This document shows, piece by piece, positions 33,511 through 42,806 of a stretch of 64,000 bases of DNA (the stretch's first letter is position 1; each line of letters opens with the position of its first letter). The stretch comes from Candidatus Eiseniibacteriota bacterium (GTDB lineage: Bacteria; Eisenbacteria; RBG-16-71-46). The translations under genes and the position numbers were made by a program. The DNA lies in assembly GCA_016710095.1 (NCBI GenBank), contig JADJLL010000006.1, positions 1 to 64,000 of the forward strand. The letters run 5' to 3'. The notes under the pieces are model-generated. The model was given only the letters and a program-made list of their open reading frames with translations. It made no database searches and had not been told where the DNA came from.

Positions 33511-36500
33511 TCAGAAGCTGTTCAGCCGTTCCTTCTCCATGAAGACCACGAGGCGTCCCACGTACTCGCCCACTCCGGGCACTTCGACGTGGAAGACGTA
33601 CACGCCGCTGCCCACAGGCAGGGCGTTCTCGGTCTCGATGTCCCATTCCAGCACGGACGTCGAGGCGTCGGTCTTGCGGAGCGTGCGAACGAGCTGGCCG
33701 GCCAGGTTGAAGATTCGGACCGTGCACTGCTCGGGCATGTTGACGAAGCGGATCTTGCGCGAGAACTGGTTCAGCTCGTACGACGAATGCGCGTAGTACG
33801 GGTTCGGCACCGCACGGATGCGGTTGAGGTTCGACTTCGCGAGCGCGCCGTTGTTCTGGGCCAGTGCGCTCGTGTTGAACACGTACACGTCGTTGTCCTT
33901 CGCCGGGTTCGCCCACGTCCAACGGAACCCGTCACCGTCGTCGATGACTTCGCCCGCGGAGCGCAGGTTGGCGGCGAGCACCCACATGAGCGGCAGCGAA
34001 TCGTCCGCGAGCGCGCCGTCCACCGCGATCGAAGGCTTCTCGGTCGCGCTGTAGGGCCGGCGCAGCACGAAGATGAACTCGCGATCGCCGAGCGATTCGT
34101 CCGTCGGCGCCCACGTCGAGTCGAACGTCGCGAGCTGGGACGCCGGCGGCAGGATCGTGCCGTCGTCACCCGTGACGACCTTCTCGATGAACGCGATGTC
34201 GAGCTGCTGGTTGTTCACGGTGTCCCACGCCTGGACGTTGCACGTGTGGAAGCCGCCGTACCAGTAGCGACGATCGCCGCCGGGCGCGCTGCCGTCGGTG
34301 ATGGACTGCGCACGCAGGAAGCGATAGCCCTTCTGCGTGTCCGTGTGACTGAAACGCAGTTCCACCGTGGTGAACGAGTCGGGAGACGCGGCGGGATCGA
34401 GCGTGCCGCCGAAGAAATCCCAGCCCGAGCCGGCGCCGCCGGCGAACGACGGCAGGCCGAAGTTGATGCCCTGCAGCGCGCGACGATGGGCGGTGTTGTT
34501 GTTGAGGTACGCGCCTTCCTGGAAGAGCGGCTCGTACTTGCCGGTCACCTTCACCTTGAGGCCGTCGATGACGCGATAGTCGTCGTCGCCGTTGCGGTTC
34601 AGCTGGCCGGAGTACTTCACCTCGCCCGTCGTGCTGTCCACGAGCGACCACCCGTAGTTGATCGTCGCGCTCTCGATCGAACCGATCGGGCCGACGTAGG
34701 GCGGCGTGAGCTCCTCGAAGATCACCTTGTACACGTGACCGGTGACCTGCTCGGGATTCACGACCTCGACCGAGACGACGTCCGTCGCGGGCGCCTTCGT
34801 GCCGTCCTTGCGGAGGTACGTCACCGGCGTGGCCGAAGCCGTCGCCAGATCGGTGCCCGCCGCGGGACGCTGCGGCGTCACACGGACCACGGTCTGCGCG
34901 TTCTCGAGCACCTTCGGCAGCCCGTCGGCGGCGTACGAGTACGCCGTCACCGCGTAGTAGTACTCGGTGCCGTCGTGCAGCGCGCCGCCACGCACGGCGT
35001 CCTGCGTCACGGTGTGCGAGAAGCGCACGCCGGCGTCGGAACCGTACGCGACCGGGAACTCGGGAATCAGCTGGCCGGTCTCGTTGTCGAACACGCGGTC
35101 GTAGATGACGCGCGTACCGTTGACCTCGTCGTACGTGGCGATGCGCTTCCACGGTCCGGCGACGGTCGAGCCCTGGTACACGTTGTAGCCTTCGAACGCG
35201 TAGCCCTCTTCGTTGTAGTTCGTGCGCGAGGCCGCGTCCCACGACAGCGTCACTTCGCCGTGGTCCACGCTCGCCGACACGATCGGCTGCGAAGGCGGGC
35301 TGGGCAGGTCGAAGTCGATGTCGAACGCCGCCTGCGCGAACTCGTCGTTGAAGCGCAGCGCCGAGACCGACGACAGGCGATCGTTGCCCTGACCGATGAC
35401 GATGGCGCACACGATGACCTGCGTGTCGCCGGGCGCCATGGTGAAGGGGCCCGTGGAAAGCATCATGCGGCGGTCGGCGGGATTCGTGTCGAGCCAGCTG
35501 ACGCCGGGCGTCGGGCTGACCGGGTCACCGGCCACCTGGAAGCGGGTCTGGACGCCGAAAGGATCGAAGACGTCCGAACCGTCGGCGGCGAGGCCGCTCA
35601 TGTAGTTGTACGTCTCACCGGCGTCGGCCGGGTCCGTACCGTTGATGTACTTGTTGAACGACGACATCGGCAGGTTGACGAGGCCGACCTTGGGTCCCTG
35701 GAAGAAGTCGTAACCCAGGGCCGGAGGGGTCGAGCCGTAGCCACCGTCGTTGTTCGTCGAGTTGTAGACGTACCCGAGCGAACGCGGCTTGCCGGTGCCA
35801 TCGGGAAGCGTGTCGCAGCCGACGAGGTCGTCCGTGAATCCGGCCGAGCCGCCGAGGTCGGGATCCGACCACTGCGAGATGTACATGTTCTCCAGCGTGT
35901 TCGTGCCCTTGTTGATGAGCACGTAGCGGAGGAACACGGTGTTGCCGAGCGCGCCCTGGCGATTGAAGGCGAACGTCGTCTGCTGGATTTCGACACCCAG
36001 CGGAGTCGAGTTGCCCGCGTCGTTGATATGACGGGACGGATCGGCGTCGTTGTAGACGGCCCACAGCATCTGGTCGCCCACGACGTCCGGTCCTTCGACG
36101 TCCACCGAGTCACCCTCGGCCGGCGTGGCGGTGTTCGGCAAGCGATACATCTTCGTCGGCGCGCCGTACGGCTTGGCGCCCGCGATGTACTCGCTCCACG
36201 AGTGGTGCACGAGTTCGTCCTCGAACGCCGCGGCGTTCGGAACGCGCTCGACGTGCGCGGAGTCGGAAGCGTTACCCGACCAGCGCGCCATCTTGTAGAC
36301 CTTGTACGCGGGACGCGTCGCATCGTCGAACGATCCGCCGGTCATCGCGCCGGGCCCGTACTCCTGCGAGTACTCGGCGACCACGGTGCGCGTTTCGTCG
36401 TCCACCGTGCAGCCGAGCCAGAGGCCGGAAGCGAAGATGGCGCTCTTGTCCGTGCCCTTCGGATACCAGAGACCGGCGTCCGAGGCCGCGAGGTCGAAAC

Positions 36501-36708
36501 CGAACGACCCCACGTTGGTCACGTACATGTTGATGCTGTTGACGTCGATCTTGCGGCCGATGTCCGTCGTCGTCGGACGCATCGGGCGCGCAGTGCCGAA
36601 CGGCCGCGCGTTGCGCACCGACGGCGTACGAGCGTCCACCGAACCGGCGAGCAGTGCCACGGCGCCGAGCGCCGCGAGCAGGCCGACGGTATGGCGTCGG
36701 AGATTCAT
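33511..36708 (-). CDS. large secreted protein with fibronectin-like and T9SS/FlgD-like C-terminal domains
   Basis: 1065 residues. Signal peptide (TVGLLAALGAVALLAGSVDA). The first 480 residues are a beta-rich region shared with many FCB surface proteins (NMYVTNVGSFGFDLA, ASGLWLGCTVD). A fibronectin-III-like domain lies around 510-630 (VTLSWDAAS, YEGYNVYQG-like text). The C-terminal 85 residues are a FlgD-Ig/type A sorting domain: NRIRAVPNPYYAHSSYE, VRIFNLAGQLVRTLRK, GSGVYVFHVEV. Such domains direct export by type IX secretion. Start supported by AGGAGG at 6 bases. It sits between the TonB receptor and the PorV-like gene. Confidence 0.82.
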   Translation of the reverse strand: MNLRRHTVGLLAALGAVALLAGSVDARTPSVRNARPFGTARPMRPTTTDIGRKIDVNSINMYVTNVGSFGFDLAASDAGLWYPKGTDKSAIFASGLWLGCTVDDETRTVVAEYSQEYGPGAMTGGSFDDATRPAYKVYKMARWSGNASDSAHVERVPNAAAFEDELVHHSWSEYIAGAKPYGAPTKMYRLPNTATPAEGDSVDVEGPDVVGDQMLWAVYNDADPSRHINDAGNSTPLGVEIQQTTFAFNRQGALGNTVFLRYVLINKGTNTLENMYISQWSDPDLGGSAGFTDDLVGCDTLPDGTGKPRSLGYVYNSTNNDGGYGSTPPALGYDFFQGPKVGLVNLPMSSFNKYINGTDPADAGETYNYMSGLAADGSDVFDPFGVQTRFQVAGDPVSPTPGVSWLDTNPADRRMMLSTGPFTMAPGDTQVIVCAIVIGQGNDRLSSVSALRFNDEFAQAAFDIDFDLPSPPSQPIVSASVDHGEVTLSWDAASRTNYNEEGYAFEGYNVYQGSTVAGPWKRIATYDEVNGTRVIYDRVFDNETGQLIPEFPVAYGSDAGVRFSHTVTQDAVRGGALHDGTEYYYAVTAYSYAADGLPKVLENAQTVVRVTPQRPAAGTDLATASATPVTYLRKDGTKAPATDVVSVEVVNPEQVTGHVYKVIFEELTPPYVGPIGSIESATINYGWSLVDSTTGEVKYSGQLNRNGDDDYRVIDGLKVKVTGKYEPLFQEGAYLNNNTAHRRALQGINFGLPSFAGGAGSGWDFFGGTLDPAASPDSFTTVELRFSHTDTQKGYRFLRAQSITDGSAPGGDRRYWYGGFHTCNVQAWDTVNNQQLDIAFIEKVVTGDDGTILPPASQLATFDSTWAPTDESLGDREFIFVLRRPYSATEKPSIAVDGALADDSLPLMWVLAANLRSAGEVIDDGDGFRWTWANPAKDNDVYVFNTSALAQNNGALAKSNLNRIRAVPNPYYAHSSYELNQFSRKIRFVNMPEQCTVRIFNLAGQLVRTLRKTDASTSVLEWDIETENALPVGSGVYVFHVEVPGVGEYVGRLVVFMEKERLNSF

Positions 36709-36741
36709 TCCATTCCTCCTGCCGAAAGAGCTGCCCACGGT

Positions 36742-39585
36742 CTAGAAGTTGGTCCGGAGGCCGAAGCGCACCAGACGGGGGTTCGAGTAGAGATTCGGGT
36801 TGTTCTCGGCGAGCGTGTACAGACCGAGGCCGTCCTGACCGTTCGACTCGGCGTTCGCGAGGAACGCCTGGCCGTTCTCGGTGTTCAGCCACGACGTGGA
36901 GAAGGGCGAACCGGTGCCCGTGTACACGTTGTACGCGTTCTTCGAGTTGAGCGCGTTGAGCACCCACACGAAGCCTTCGAACTTCGTGGCGCCGAGCTGG
37001 AAGCCGCGCGTCGCCTTGAGGTCGAGGTTCGCCGTCCACGGGCCGTACCGCGAGTTGATCGGACCCGAAGGCTGCGAGTTCACGTTCGCGAGCGTGATTT
37101 CGTTGTAGATCTCGGTCGGCGTGTACGGCGTGCCGCTGCCGATGTAGCAGAGCACGTTGACGCCGGTGTTCTCGAACCAGCGGCGGCCGGCGAACATCGG
37201 GCCCTCACCCTTCTCGAGGCTCCAGTCCACGTTGATCGCGAGCTTGTGGCGCTGGTCGAAGTCGAGCGGAGCGGTGAGCTTGGGCTCGTTGCTGCTCGTC
37301 CAGGCCACGTTCGCCTGCGTGTTCGAGACCGAGCCGGTGCCGAACGCGTACGAGAGCGAGTAGTTCACGGACGTGGCGAAGTGGTTCGTCTTGCGCATCG
37401 TCCAACCCACGTCGACACCCTTGATGGTCGCGAAGTCGCGGTTGCGATACGACGAGAACCCGTTCGGGAACGAACGGACCGACGTGATCTCGACGAGGTC
37501 CTTCACGTCCTTGTAGTAGGCCGTGAGGTCGAGACGCATGCGGTCGCCGATCTGGCGGGCCATACCGACTTCGTACGCCGTCGTGCGCTCGGGCTTGAGG
37601 TTCGGATTGCCGAAGCCCACGAAGTAGCCGCCCGTCTGCACCTTGTGCTGCAGGAAGCGGTACGACACGTACAGGTCCTGCAGGTTCGGCTGCTGGTAGA
37701 ACTGGCCGTAGTTGAAGCGCAGCTGCGTGCGCTCGTCCACGGGGAACGCCACGCCGAGACGCGGCGAAAGCCGCGCGTACGACTTGTTCGCCTGGAGGTC
37801 CTTGTTCTCGAGCGAGTCGGGCAGGTTCGAGATCGCGTCCGGGTTGCCGAGCGGATAGACCTCGGAGACCAGCGCCTGCGTGCTGACGTTGATGTGATCG
37901 AGGCGGAGGCCGCCGTTCACGATCACGCCTTCACGCTCGAACTTGTCCTGCGCGTACATCGACCAGGTCTTCGGATGCTTGGCGCCGTCACGTCCACCGT
38001 CGGACTCGACGAGGTCCACGCTCTTGATGTTGCCGGCCTGATCGCGATTGACGCGCATCTCGTAGCCGTAGCCGTCCCAGTCCGTGAAGTTCGGCGTGTC
38101 GCCGCCGATCTGGACCGGGAAGAAGTGATTGAACAGGCGGAGCGTGTGGCGCTGGAAATCGGCGCCCGCCTTGACCTGGTTGTGGCGGCTGATCTGCGAC
38201 GTGAACGCGCCCTGCACGCCGACGTAGTTCGAGCGGCGCTGCAGGTAGTCGTCGAAGACGTGGCCTTCGTCGAAGAAGAGCGGGACGTTCTGGTCGTAGC
38301 GCGGGTTCGACTCGACGTAGTAGTCGGCGAGACGGTCGAACGCGACCGCGTCACCGCGCTTGCGCATGGTCTCGAAGTAGTTCACGCCGACATTCCAGAA
38401 CGTGCGGGCGCTCACCACGTGGTTGAACGTGCCGAAGTACGACAGGTTGCGGTCGAGATAGCGGGCGCCGTGCTTGAGGTTGAAGAGGTAGGCGTGGTTG
38501 TACTCGCGCCAGTTCTCCTCGGAACCCATGCCGCCGATCTTGGCCGACATCTTCTCGTTGATCTGCCAGCCGATCTTGCCCTGGAACGAGAAGCCGCCCG
38601 AGCTGTTCGAGGGCTTGTAGTCCGGGTCGTAGCCGAGGTCGGAAAGCTGGTTGCGGAACTGGCTCGTCATGAACGACGGCGCGCGATCCGCCTGCCAGCG
38701 ACGCTCGCCGGAGACGTAGAAGTTCACGTTCTCGACGGACGGCCAGAGCGGGCCGCCGAGCGAGAAGTCGTAGACGTTGTAGTCCGTACGGCGCGCACCG
38801 ATCCAATCGCCGCCCATCACGTCGGAGACAGCCTCGAGCGAACCGGAGTACTTGTCGGCGCCCTCACGGGTCACCACGTTCACGGCGCCCGACATGATGC
38901 GGCCGTACTCGGCGTTGAAGCCGCCCGTCAGCACGACGACTTCCTCGATCGCGTTGTTCGAGATCGACGTGCTCGAGGTACCGGTCAGCGGATCCTGCTG
39001 CGAGAAGCCGTCGACGAAGTAAGCCGTTTCGTTCGGGCGTCCGCCGCGGATGATCAGCGTGTTGCCGTTCTGCGACTCGGTGTCGATCTGCCGCTTGAAG
39101 TTCACGACGCCGGTCTGCTGCGCGGCCGCGTCGCGATAGCCACGCGTCGGCAGCTTGGCGATTTCCTCCGCGCCGATGAAGCGCGTGGTGCCGGTGGCGT
39201 ACTTCTGCAGCAGCGGCCGCGTCGCGTCGACCCGCGTCTCACCCATCTGGACGGCGTCGATGCGCAGCTGGCCGTTCATCGTGGTGGTGAAGTCGGGAGC
39301 GACCTGAACGTTCGTCGCCGCGAATGGCGCGTAGCCGACGATGTTCATGCGCACGGTGTACGTGCCGGCCGGGATACCGATGATGAAGAACTCACCCTGG
39401 TCGTCGGAGATCGCACCGAGGCGCTGGCCTTCGATACGGACGTTGACGCCGGGGAGCGGTTCCTTCTTTTCGTTCGTCACACGCCCGCTGAGCTTGCCGG
39501 TCGTGCCGGCGAGAGCCAACGGTGCGAGGGCGACCATCGCGGCCACAACTGCGAGCCGGATAGCCCAAACGAGAGTTCGAGGCAT
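36742..39585 (-). CDS. TonB-dependent receptor with carboxypeptidase-regulatory-like N-domain
   Basis: 947 residues. Signal peptide to about 27 (AMVALAPLALA). Residues 30-105 are a CarboxypepD_reg-like domain (GRVTNEKKEPLPGVNVRIEG, FFIIGIPAGTYTVRMNIVGY). The plug runs from about 130 to 250 (LIIRGGRPNETAYFVDGFSQ, GGFNAEYGRIMSGAVNVVT). The barrel ends in LVRFGLRTNF with terminal Phe. The layout resembles SusC/OmpA-like importers of large organic ligands. ATG 39585 has AAAGGAG 8 bases upstream, the same site as the PorV gene. First gene of the three-gene operon from the promoter at 39786-39815. Ligand unknown. Confidence 0.93.
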   Translation of the reverse strand: MPRTLVWAIRLAVVAAMVALAPLALAGTTGKLSGRVTNEKKEPLPGVNVRIEGQRLGAISDDQGEFFIIGIPAGTYTVRMNIVGYAPFAATNVQVAPDFTTTMNGQLRIDAVQMGETRVDATRPLLQKYATGTTRFIGAEEIAKLPTRGYRDAAAQQTGVVNFKRQIDTESQNGNTLIIRGGRPNETAYFVDGFSQQDPLTGTSSTSISNNAIEEVVVLTGGFNAEYGRIMSGAVNVVTREGADKYSGSLEAVSDVMGGDWIGARRTDYNVYDFSLGGPLWPSVENVNFYVSGERRWQADRAPSFMTSQFRNQLSDLGYDPDYKPSNSSGGFSFQGKIGWQINEKMSAKIGGMGSEENWREYNHAYLFNLKHGARYLDRNLSYFGTFNHVVSARTFWNVGVNYFETMRKRGDAVAFDRLADYYVESNPRYDQNVPLFFDEGHVFDDYLQRRSNYVGVQGAFTSQISRHNQVKAGADFQRHTLRLFNHFFPVQIGGDTPNFTDWDGYGYEMRVNRDQAGNIKSVDLVESDGGRDGAKHPKTWSMYAQDKFEREGVIVNGGLRLDHINVSTQALVSEVYPLGNPDAISNLPDSLENKDLQANKSYARLSPRLGVAFPVDERTQLRFNYGQFYQQPNLQDLYVSYRFLQHKVQTGGYFVGFGNPNLKPERTTAYEVGMARQIGDRMRLDLTAYYKDVKDLVEITSVRSFPNGFSSYRNRDFATIKGVDVGWTMRKTNHFATSVNYSLSYAFGTGSVSNTQANVAWTSSNEPKLTAPLDFDQRHKLAINVDWSLEKGEGPMFAGRRWFENTGVNVLCYIGSGTPYTPTEIYNEITLANVNSQPSGPINSRYGPWTANLDLKATRGFQLGATKFEGFVWVLNALNSKNAYNVYTGTGSPFSTSWLNTENGQAFLANAESNGQDGLGLYTLAENNPNLYSNPRLVRFGLRTNF

Positions 39586-39785
39586 GGGCTGGTCTCCTTT
39601 CAGGCAGCAATGGGCCTCGCCGCAGCGACGATCTGTCGCACGGCAAGCCTGGCGTTCTTGGAAAGGGGGGACTGGGTGGAACGTGGGGGAACAGCGTGCT
39701 TCATGGACCCTCCGGCTCCCCCGAGAGGCCGAGGGGAACGCCATCCGGTGGCGTGGGAAACCGTTTTGGGGCGATGCCCGGGCGA

Positions 39786-39815
39786 ACCGTATGTCCAGAA
39801 GTGTTGAACTGTCAA
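39786..39815 (-). promoter_or_regulatory. promoter of the TonB receptor operon
   Basis: Perfect -35 TTGACA (39810-39815). The -10 is TACGGT or ATACGG at 17-18 bases. The leader to the ATG is about 200 bases, with no other feature seen. Confidence 0.55.
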
Positions 39816-39865
39816 CGATTCCGACACGAGCGAGACACTTTCGACAACGACCGCATGCACAAAAA

Positions 39866-39898
39866 AACCGGGGGAGCCCGACTGGGCCTCCCCCGGTT
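39866..39898 (-). terminator. terminator of OMP copy A
   Basis: AACCGGGGGAG / CTCCCCCGGTT, 11-bp stem followed by seven T on the minus strand. A strong rho-independent terminator. Confidence 0.9.
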
Positions 39899-39928
39899 CG
39901 TTTCGACTGGGTCGTTCGAGCGGTCAGC

Positions 39929-41137
39929 TCACCACGTGTAGGTCGCGGTCACCTTCGGGAACGCGATGGCGGACGAGTAGCCGGTCACGCGGTCGGAAAA
40001 GCCGCCCGAGTAGTAAGCGCTCGCGCCGCCCGCGAGCTGCGCGATCGGGTTCTGCAGGAACGCCGGGTCGAGGGTCGCGTCGAGCATGAGGCTGCCGAGC
40101 TTCACCGACGTGCCGAGGTTGAACGAGAACTCGTGGTACTTGCTCTCGGTCTGGAGGGCACCCGTCTCCTGCGTGTGCATGAGGAACATCGCGTTCTGCG
40201 CGCCCGCGCGGAACGACAGCCACGGGTTCAGCTGCGTCTCGAGCGCGAGGAACACGCTCGGGGCGTAGTTCTCGCGGATTTCGGTCGTGCCGAAGTCGAA
40301 GGTGTTGTGCGCGAACTGAGCACCGAACACGAGCAGGTCGCCCGTGCCGACCGTCCAGTTGCCGGCGAGACCGGCCTGGATCTGCGTGTACTTCTCCGTC
40401 ACGTCCGTCGTGCCGGAGAGGCGCGCCTGGTCGAACGAGGCGTACTTCACGACCGGGATCAGCGTCGCGTTGCCGCCGAACTTGTGCAGCATGCGCGCCG
40501 TCAGCTGGAGCGCCTTGCCGTTGTCCGACTTGTCGGTCGCCGACTGCTTGAAGTGGCGCGACTGGTAAAGGCCCGAAAACTGGACCGTGCCGTTGTCGGC
40601 CCACTCGAAGTCGTAGCCGGCGCCGAGACCGAGCACGTTGCGGCCGTGGTCGCCGTTGCCCTCGACGACCGTGCTGCCGTCGTCGTATGACTGGAACGAG
40701 CGGTTGAGGCGCACGCCGAGATTGCCCGAGCCCATTCGGTGGCCCCAGATCACGTCGAAGGCTTCGCCGGTGTTGGCCCCGTTCGGGTCCCCGAAGTCCG
40801 GGCCGAGCCATTCGCCGATGCCGCTCTGGCCGAGCGCCGGGTGCTCCTGGCGCAGGTGGAACGACCAGACACCCATGCGGCCGTCGAACAGTCCCGGCAG
40901 CACCGCGCCGACCGCGTGGTCGCCGAAGTCGCGCTCGGCCGATCCGGCCTCGACGTACGCGAGGTTGCCGACGCCGTTCACTTCCGAAAGGAACGTGAAC
41001 ATGCCGGTGTAGTCGCCCTTCACGTAATCGCCGCTGACGTTGAGACCCGAGATGCGGGCGCTGGACGCCATGGCCCCCGCGGGGACGAGCATCGCGAGCG
41101 CGGCGAACGCGGCGAGACGATTCCAGGTGTGGCGCAT
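39929..41137 (-). CDS. unrecognised outer-membrane protein, array copy A
   Basis: 402 residues. Signal LAAFAALAMLVPAGAMA, then the family start SARISGLNVSGDYVKGDYTG and NGVGNLAYVEAGS, core motifs VGAVLPGLFDGRMGVWSFHL, GEAFDVIWGHRMGSGNLGVR and GNWTVGTGDLLVFGAQFA, and a closing VTATYTW. The terminal Trp after alternating strands suggests a barrel inserted by BAM. Compared with the other copies it has VSG for VPG, QSY for ESY and a different last loop (SGGFSDRVTGYSSAIAF). ATG 41137 has AAGGAGG 9 bases upstream. I do not know the family's function. Confidence 0.8.
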   Translation of the reverse strand: MRHTWNRLAAFAALAMLVPAGAMASSARISGLNVSGDYVKGDYTGMFTFLSEVNGVGNLAYVEAGSAERDFGDHAVGAVLPGLFDGRMGVWSFHLRQEHPALGQSGIGEWLGPDFGDPNGANTGEAFDVIWGHRMGSGNLGVRLNRSFQSYDDGSTVVEGNGDHGRNVLGLGAGYDFEWADNGTVQFSGLYQSRHFKQSATDKSDNGKALQLTARMLHKFGGNATLIPVVKYASFDQARLSGTTDVTEKYTQIQAGLAGNWTVGTGDLLVFGAQFAHNTFDFGTTEIRENYAPSVFLALETQLNPWLSFRAGAQNAMFLMHTQETGALQTESKYHEFSFNLGTSVKLGSLMLDATLDPAFLQNPIAQLAGGASAYYSGGFSDRVTGYSSAIAFPKVTATYTW

Positions 41138-41240
41138 GCGGACTTGCCTCCTTGCAGGTACGGACCGCTCGAAACACGACGGCAGCCTCCCCGGCCCGGA
41201 ACGGGGGCTGCCCTGAGGGTGTTCTGACACTTGGCCGGGG

Positions 41241-41270
41241 AAACTAGGGATTCCCGCTGGGGAATGTCAA
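41241..41270 (-). promoter_or_regulatory. promoter of OMP copy A
   Basis: TTGACA (41265-41270), 18 bases, TAGTTT (41241-41246), about 100 bases before the ATG. Confidence 0.7.
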
Positions 41271-41327
41271 CGTCCGAAGCCCTCCCCCGTTGCGAACGCG
41301 ATCGCGCCCCGCGTGCGGAAAACGAAA

Positions 41328-41358
41328 CGCCCGCCGGACCGTGCAGGTCCGGCGGGCG
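41328..41358 (-). terminator. terminator of OMP copy B
   Basis: CGCCCGCCGGACC / GGTCCGGCGGGCG, 13-bp perfect stem, 5-base loop, followed by TTTCGTTTTCC. Confidence 0.85.
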
Positions 41359-41374
41359 CGAGATGCGGCGAGAA

Positions 41375-42598
41375 TCACCAGGTGTACGTCGCGCTCACCT
41401 GGGGGAAGACGACGCCGTAGCCGGGCGCCTCGGGGCGCGCGGCGACCTTGTAGGCACTGCCGTAGAAGAACGCGTTCTGTCCGCCCATCAGCTGCGCGAA
41501 CGGGTTCTGCAGGAACGCCGGGTCGAGCGTGGCGTCGAGCATCAGGCTGCCGAGCTTCACGCTCGCGCCGATGTTGAAGCCGAAGTAGTGGTCCTTCCAG
41601 TGGCGCTCGACGTCCGAGAACTTGTTGTCCCAGGTGTGCATGTAGGCTTCGGTCGCACCCGCGCGGAACGTCAGCCAGGGGTTCAGGTGCGTCTCGAGGG
41701 CCATGAACACGTTCGGCATGAAGCGCTCGGTCTCGAACTCGTCGTTGCCGTAGTCCACGTTGTTGCGGATGAACTGCGCGCCGAAGACGAGCAGGTCGCC
41801 CGTGCCGACGGTCCAGTTGCCAGCGATGCCGGCCTGCAGGCCCGACCACGCTTCCTTCTGCGCGTCGCCTTCCGAGTCGATGTACCCCTGGTCGATCCGG
41901 AAGAACTTCACCGAGGGGATCAGCACGAGATTGCCCGAGGCCTTGTGGAAGGCGCGCGCGGCGAGAAGCATGTCGTTGCCGCCGTCGCTCTTCTCGACGT
42001 CGCCGCTGTCGTAATCGCGCTTCTGGAACTGTCCGGCGAGCTCGACCTGCAGGCTCGGGTTCATGTCCCAGCCGTAGCCGAGGCCGAAGCCGAGGATGTT
42101 GCGGCCGCGGTTGCCGTTGCCTTCCTCGGTGATCGTGCCGTCGTCGTAGGACTCGAACGAGCGGTTGAGCCGAAGGGCGAGATTGCCGCTGCCCAGCTTG
42201 TGGCCCCAGATCACGTCGAACGCTTCACCGGTGGCGTTCGGGTCGAAGCCGGAGTAGCCCGACTGGATCGGCTGGCCGACCCACGAGCCGCCGAGCGAGG
42301 GAGCGGACTGGCGAAGGTGGAACGACCAGACGCCGTACTTGCCGTCGAACAGGCCCGGCAGCACCGCTCCGACCGCGTGATCACGGAATCCGTAGTCGGC
42401 CGACGCGGCCTCGACGTACGCGAGGTTGCCGGTCGAGTTCACCTCCGAAAGGTAGGTGAACATGCCCGTGTATTCGCCCTTCACGTAGTCGCCGGGCACC
42501 GCGAGCCCGCTCATGCGAGCGGACGAGGCCGCCGCGACCGAGGGCAGCGCGAGCGCGAACAGCGCCGCGACGAGAATGCGCTTCGTTCCCTGATGCAT
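41375..42598 (-). CDS. unrecognised outer-membrane protein, array copy B
   Basis: 407 residues. Signal ILVAALFALALPSVAAAS, then ARMSGLAVPGDYVKGEYTG and the shared motifs VGAVLPGLFDGKYGVWSFHL, GEAFDVIWGHKLGSGNLALR, NRSFESYDDGT and LDPAFLQNPFAQLMGGQNAF, ending VSATYTW. Copy-specific segments are the exposed-looking stretches SAPSLGGSWVGQPIQSGY and GSAYKVAARPEAPGYGV. ATG 42598 follows GGAGG by 9 bases. Intermediate in sequence between A and the C-D-E group. Confidence 0.8.
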   Translation of the reverse strand: MHQGTKRILVAALFALALPSVAAASSARMSGLAVPGDYVKGEYTGMFTYLSEVNSTGNLAYVEAASADYGFRDHAVGAVLPGLFDGKYGVWSFHLRQSAPSLGGSWVGQPIQSGYSGFDPNATGEAFDVIWGHKLGSGNLALRLNRSFESYDDGTITEEGNGNRGRNILGFGLGYGWDMNPSLQVELAGQFQKRDYDSGDVEKSDGGNDMLLAARAFHKASGNLVLIPSVKFFRIDQGYIDSEGDAQKEAWSGLQAGIAGNWTVGTGDLLVFGAQFIRNNVDYGNDEFETERFMPNVFMALETHLNPWLTFRAGATEAYMHTWDNKFSDVERHWKDHYFGFNIGASVKLGSLMLDATLDPAFLQNPFAQLMGGQNAFFYGSAYKVAARPEAPGYGVVFPQVSATYTW

Positions 42599-42698
42599 CG
42601 TTTCATGCCTCCGTGCATGTGCGGGCATGGAGCTGCGGGGGCGGCGCCCCTCTCCCGCGGCGAGAGCGACCGGTGAGCCGAGGAGACTCACGCGCGGA

Positions 42699-42727
42699 AC
42701 AGTGCGACTCGTTCCATGGACTGTCAA
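42699..42727 (-). promoter_or_regulatory. promoter of OMP copy B
   Basis: TTGACA (42722-42727), 17 bases, CACTGT (42699-42704), about 100 bases before the ATG. The same CACTGT -10 is found at ileS. Confidence 0.55.
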
Positions 42728-42751
42728 CGCGGGAGCGCGCCACAAAAAGAA

Positions 42752-42777
42752 CGACGGCGCCCACTCGGGCGCCGTCG
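42752..42777 (-). terminator. terminator of OMP copy C
   Basis: CGACGGCGCCC / GGGCGCCGTCG, 11-bp stem, 4-base loop, followed by TTCTTTTTG. Confidence 0.85.
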
Positions 42778-42806
42778 CCATGCGGTTCGACTCCAGGAAG
42801 CCGGAA

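Noticed and set aside
33196..39807. A 2203-codon open frame on the plus strand across the PorV/TonB region
   Set aside because: It lies antisense to three well-supported genes with signal peptides and ribosome sites. It is made of Arg/Val/His-rich filler, as expected from the complement of GC-rich codons.
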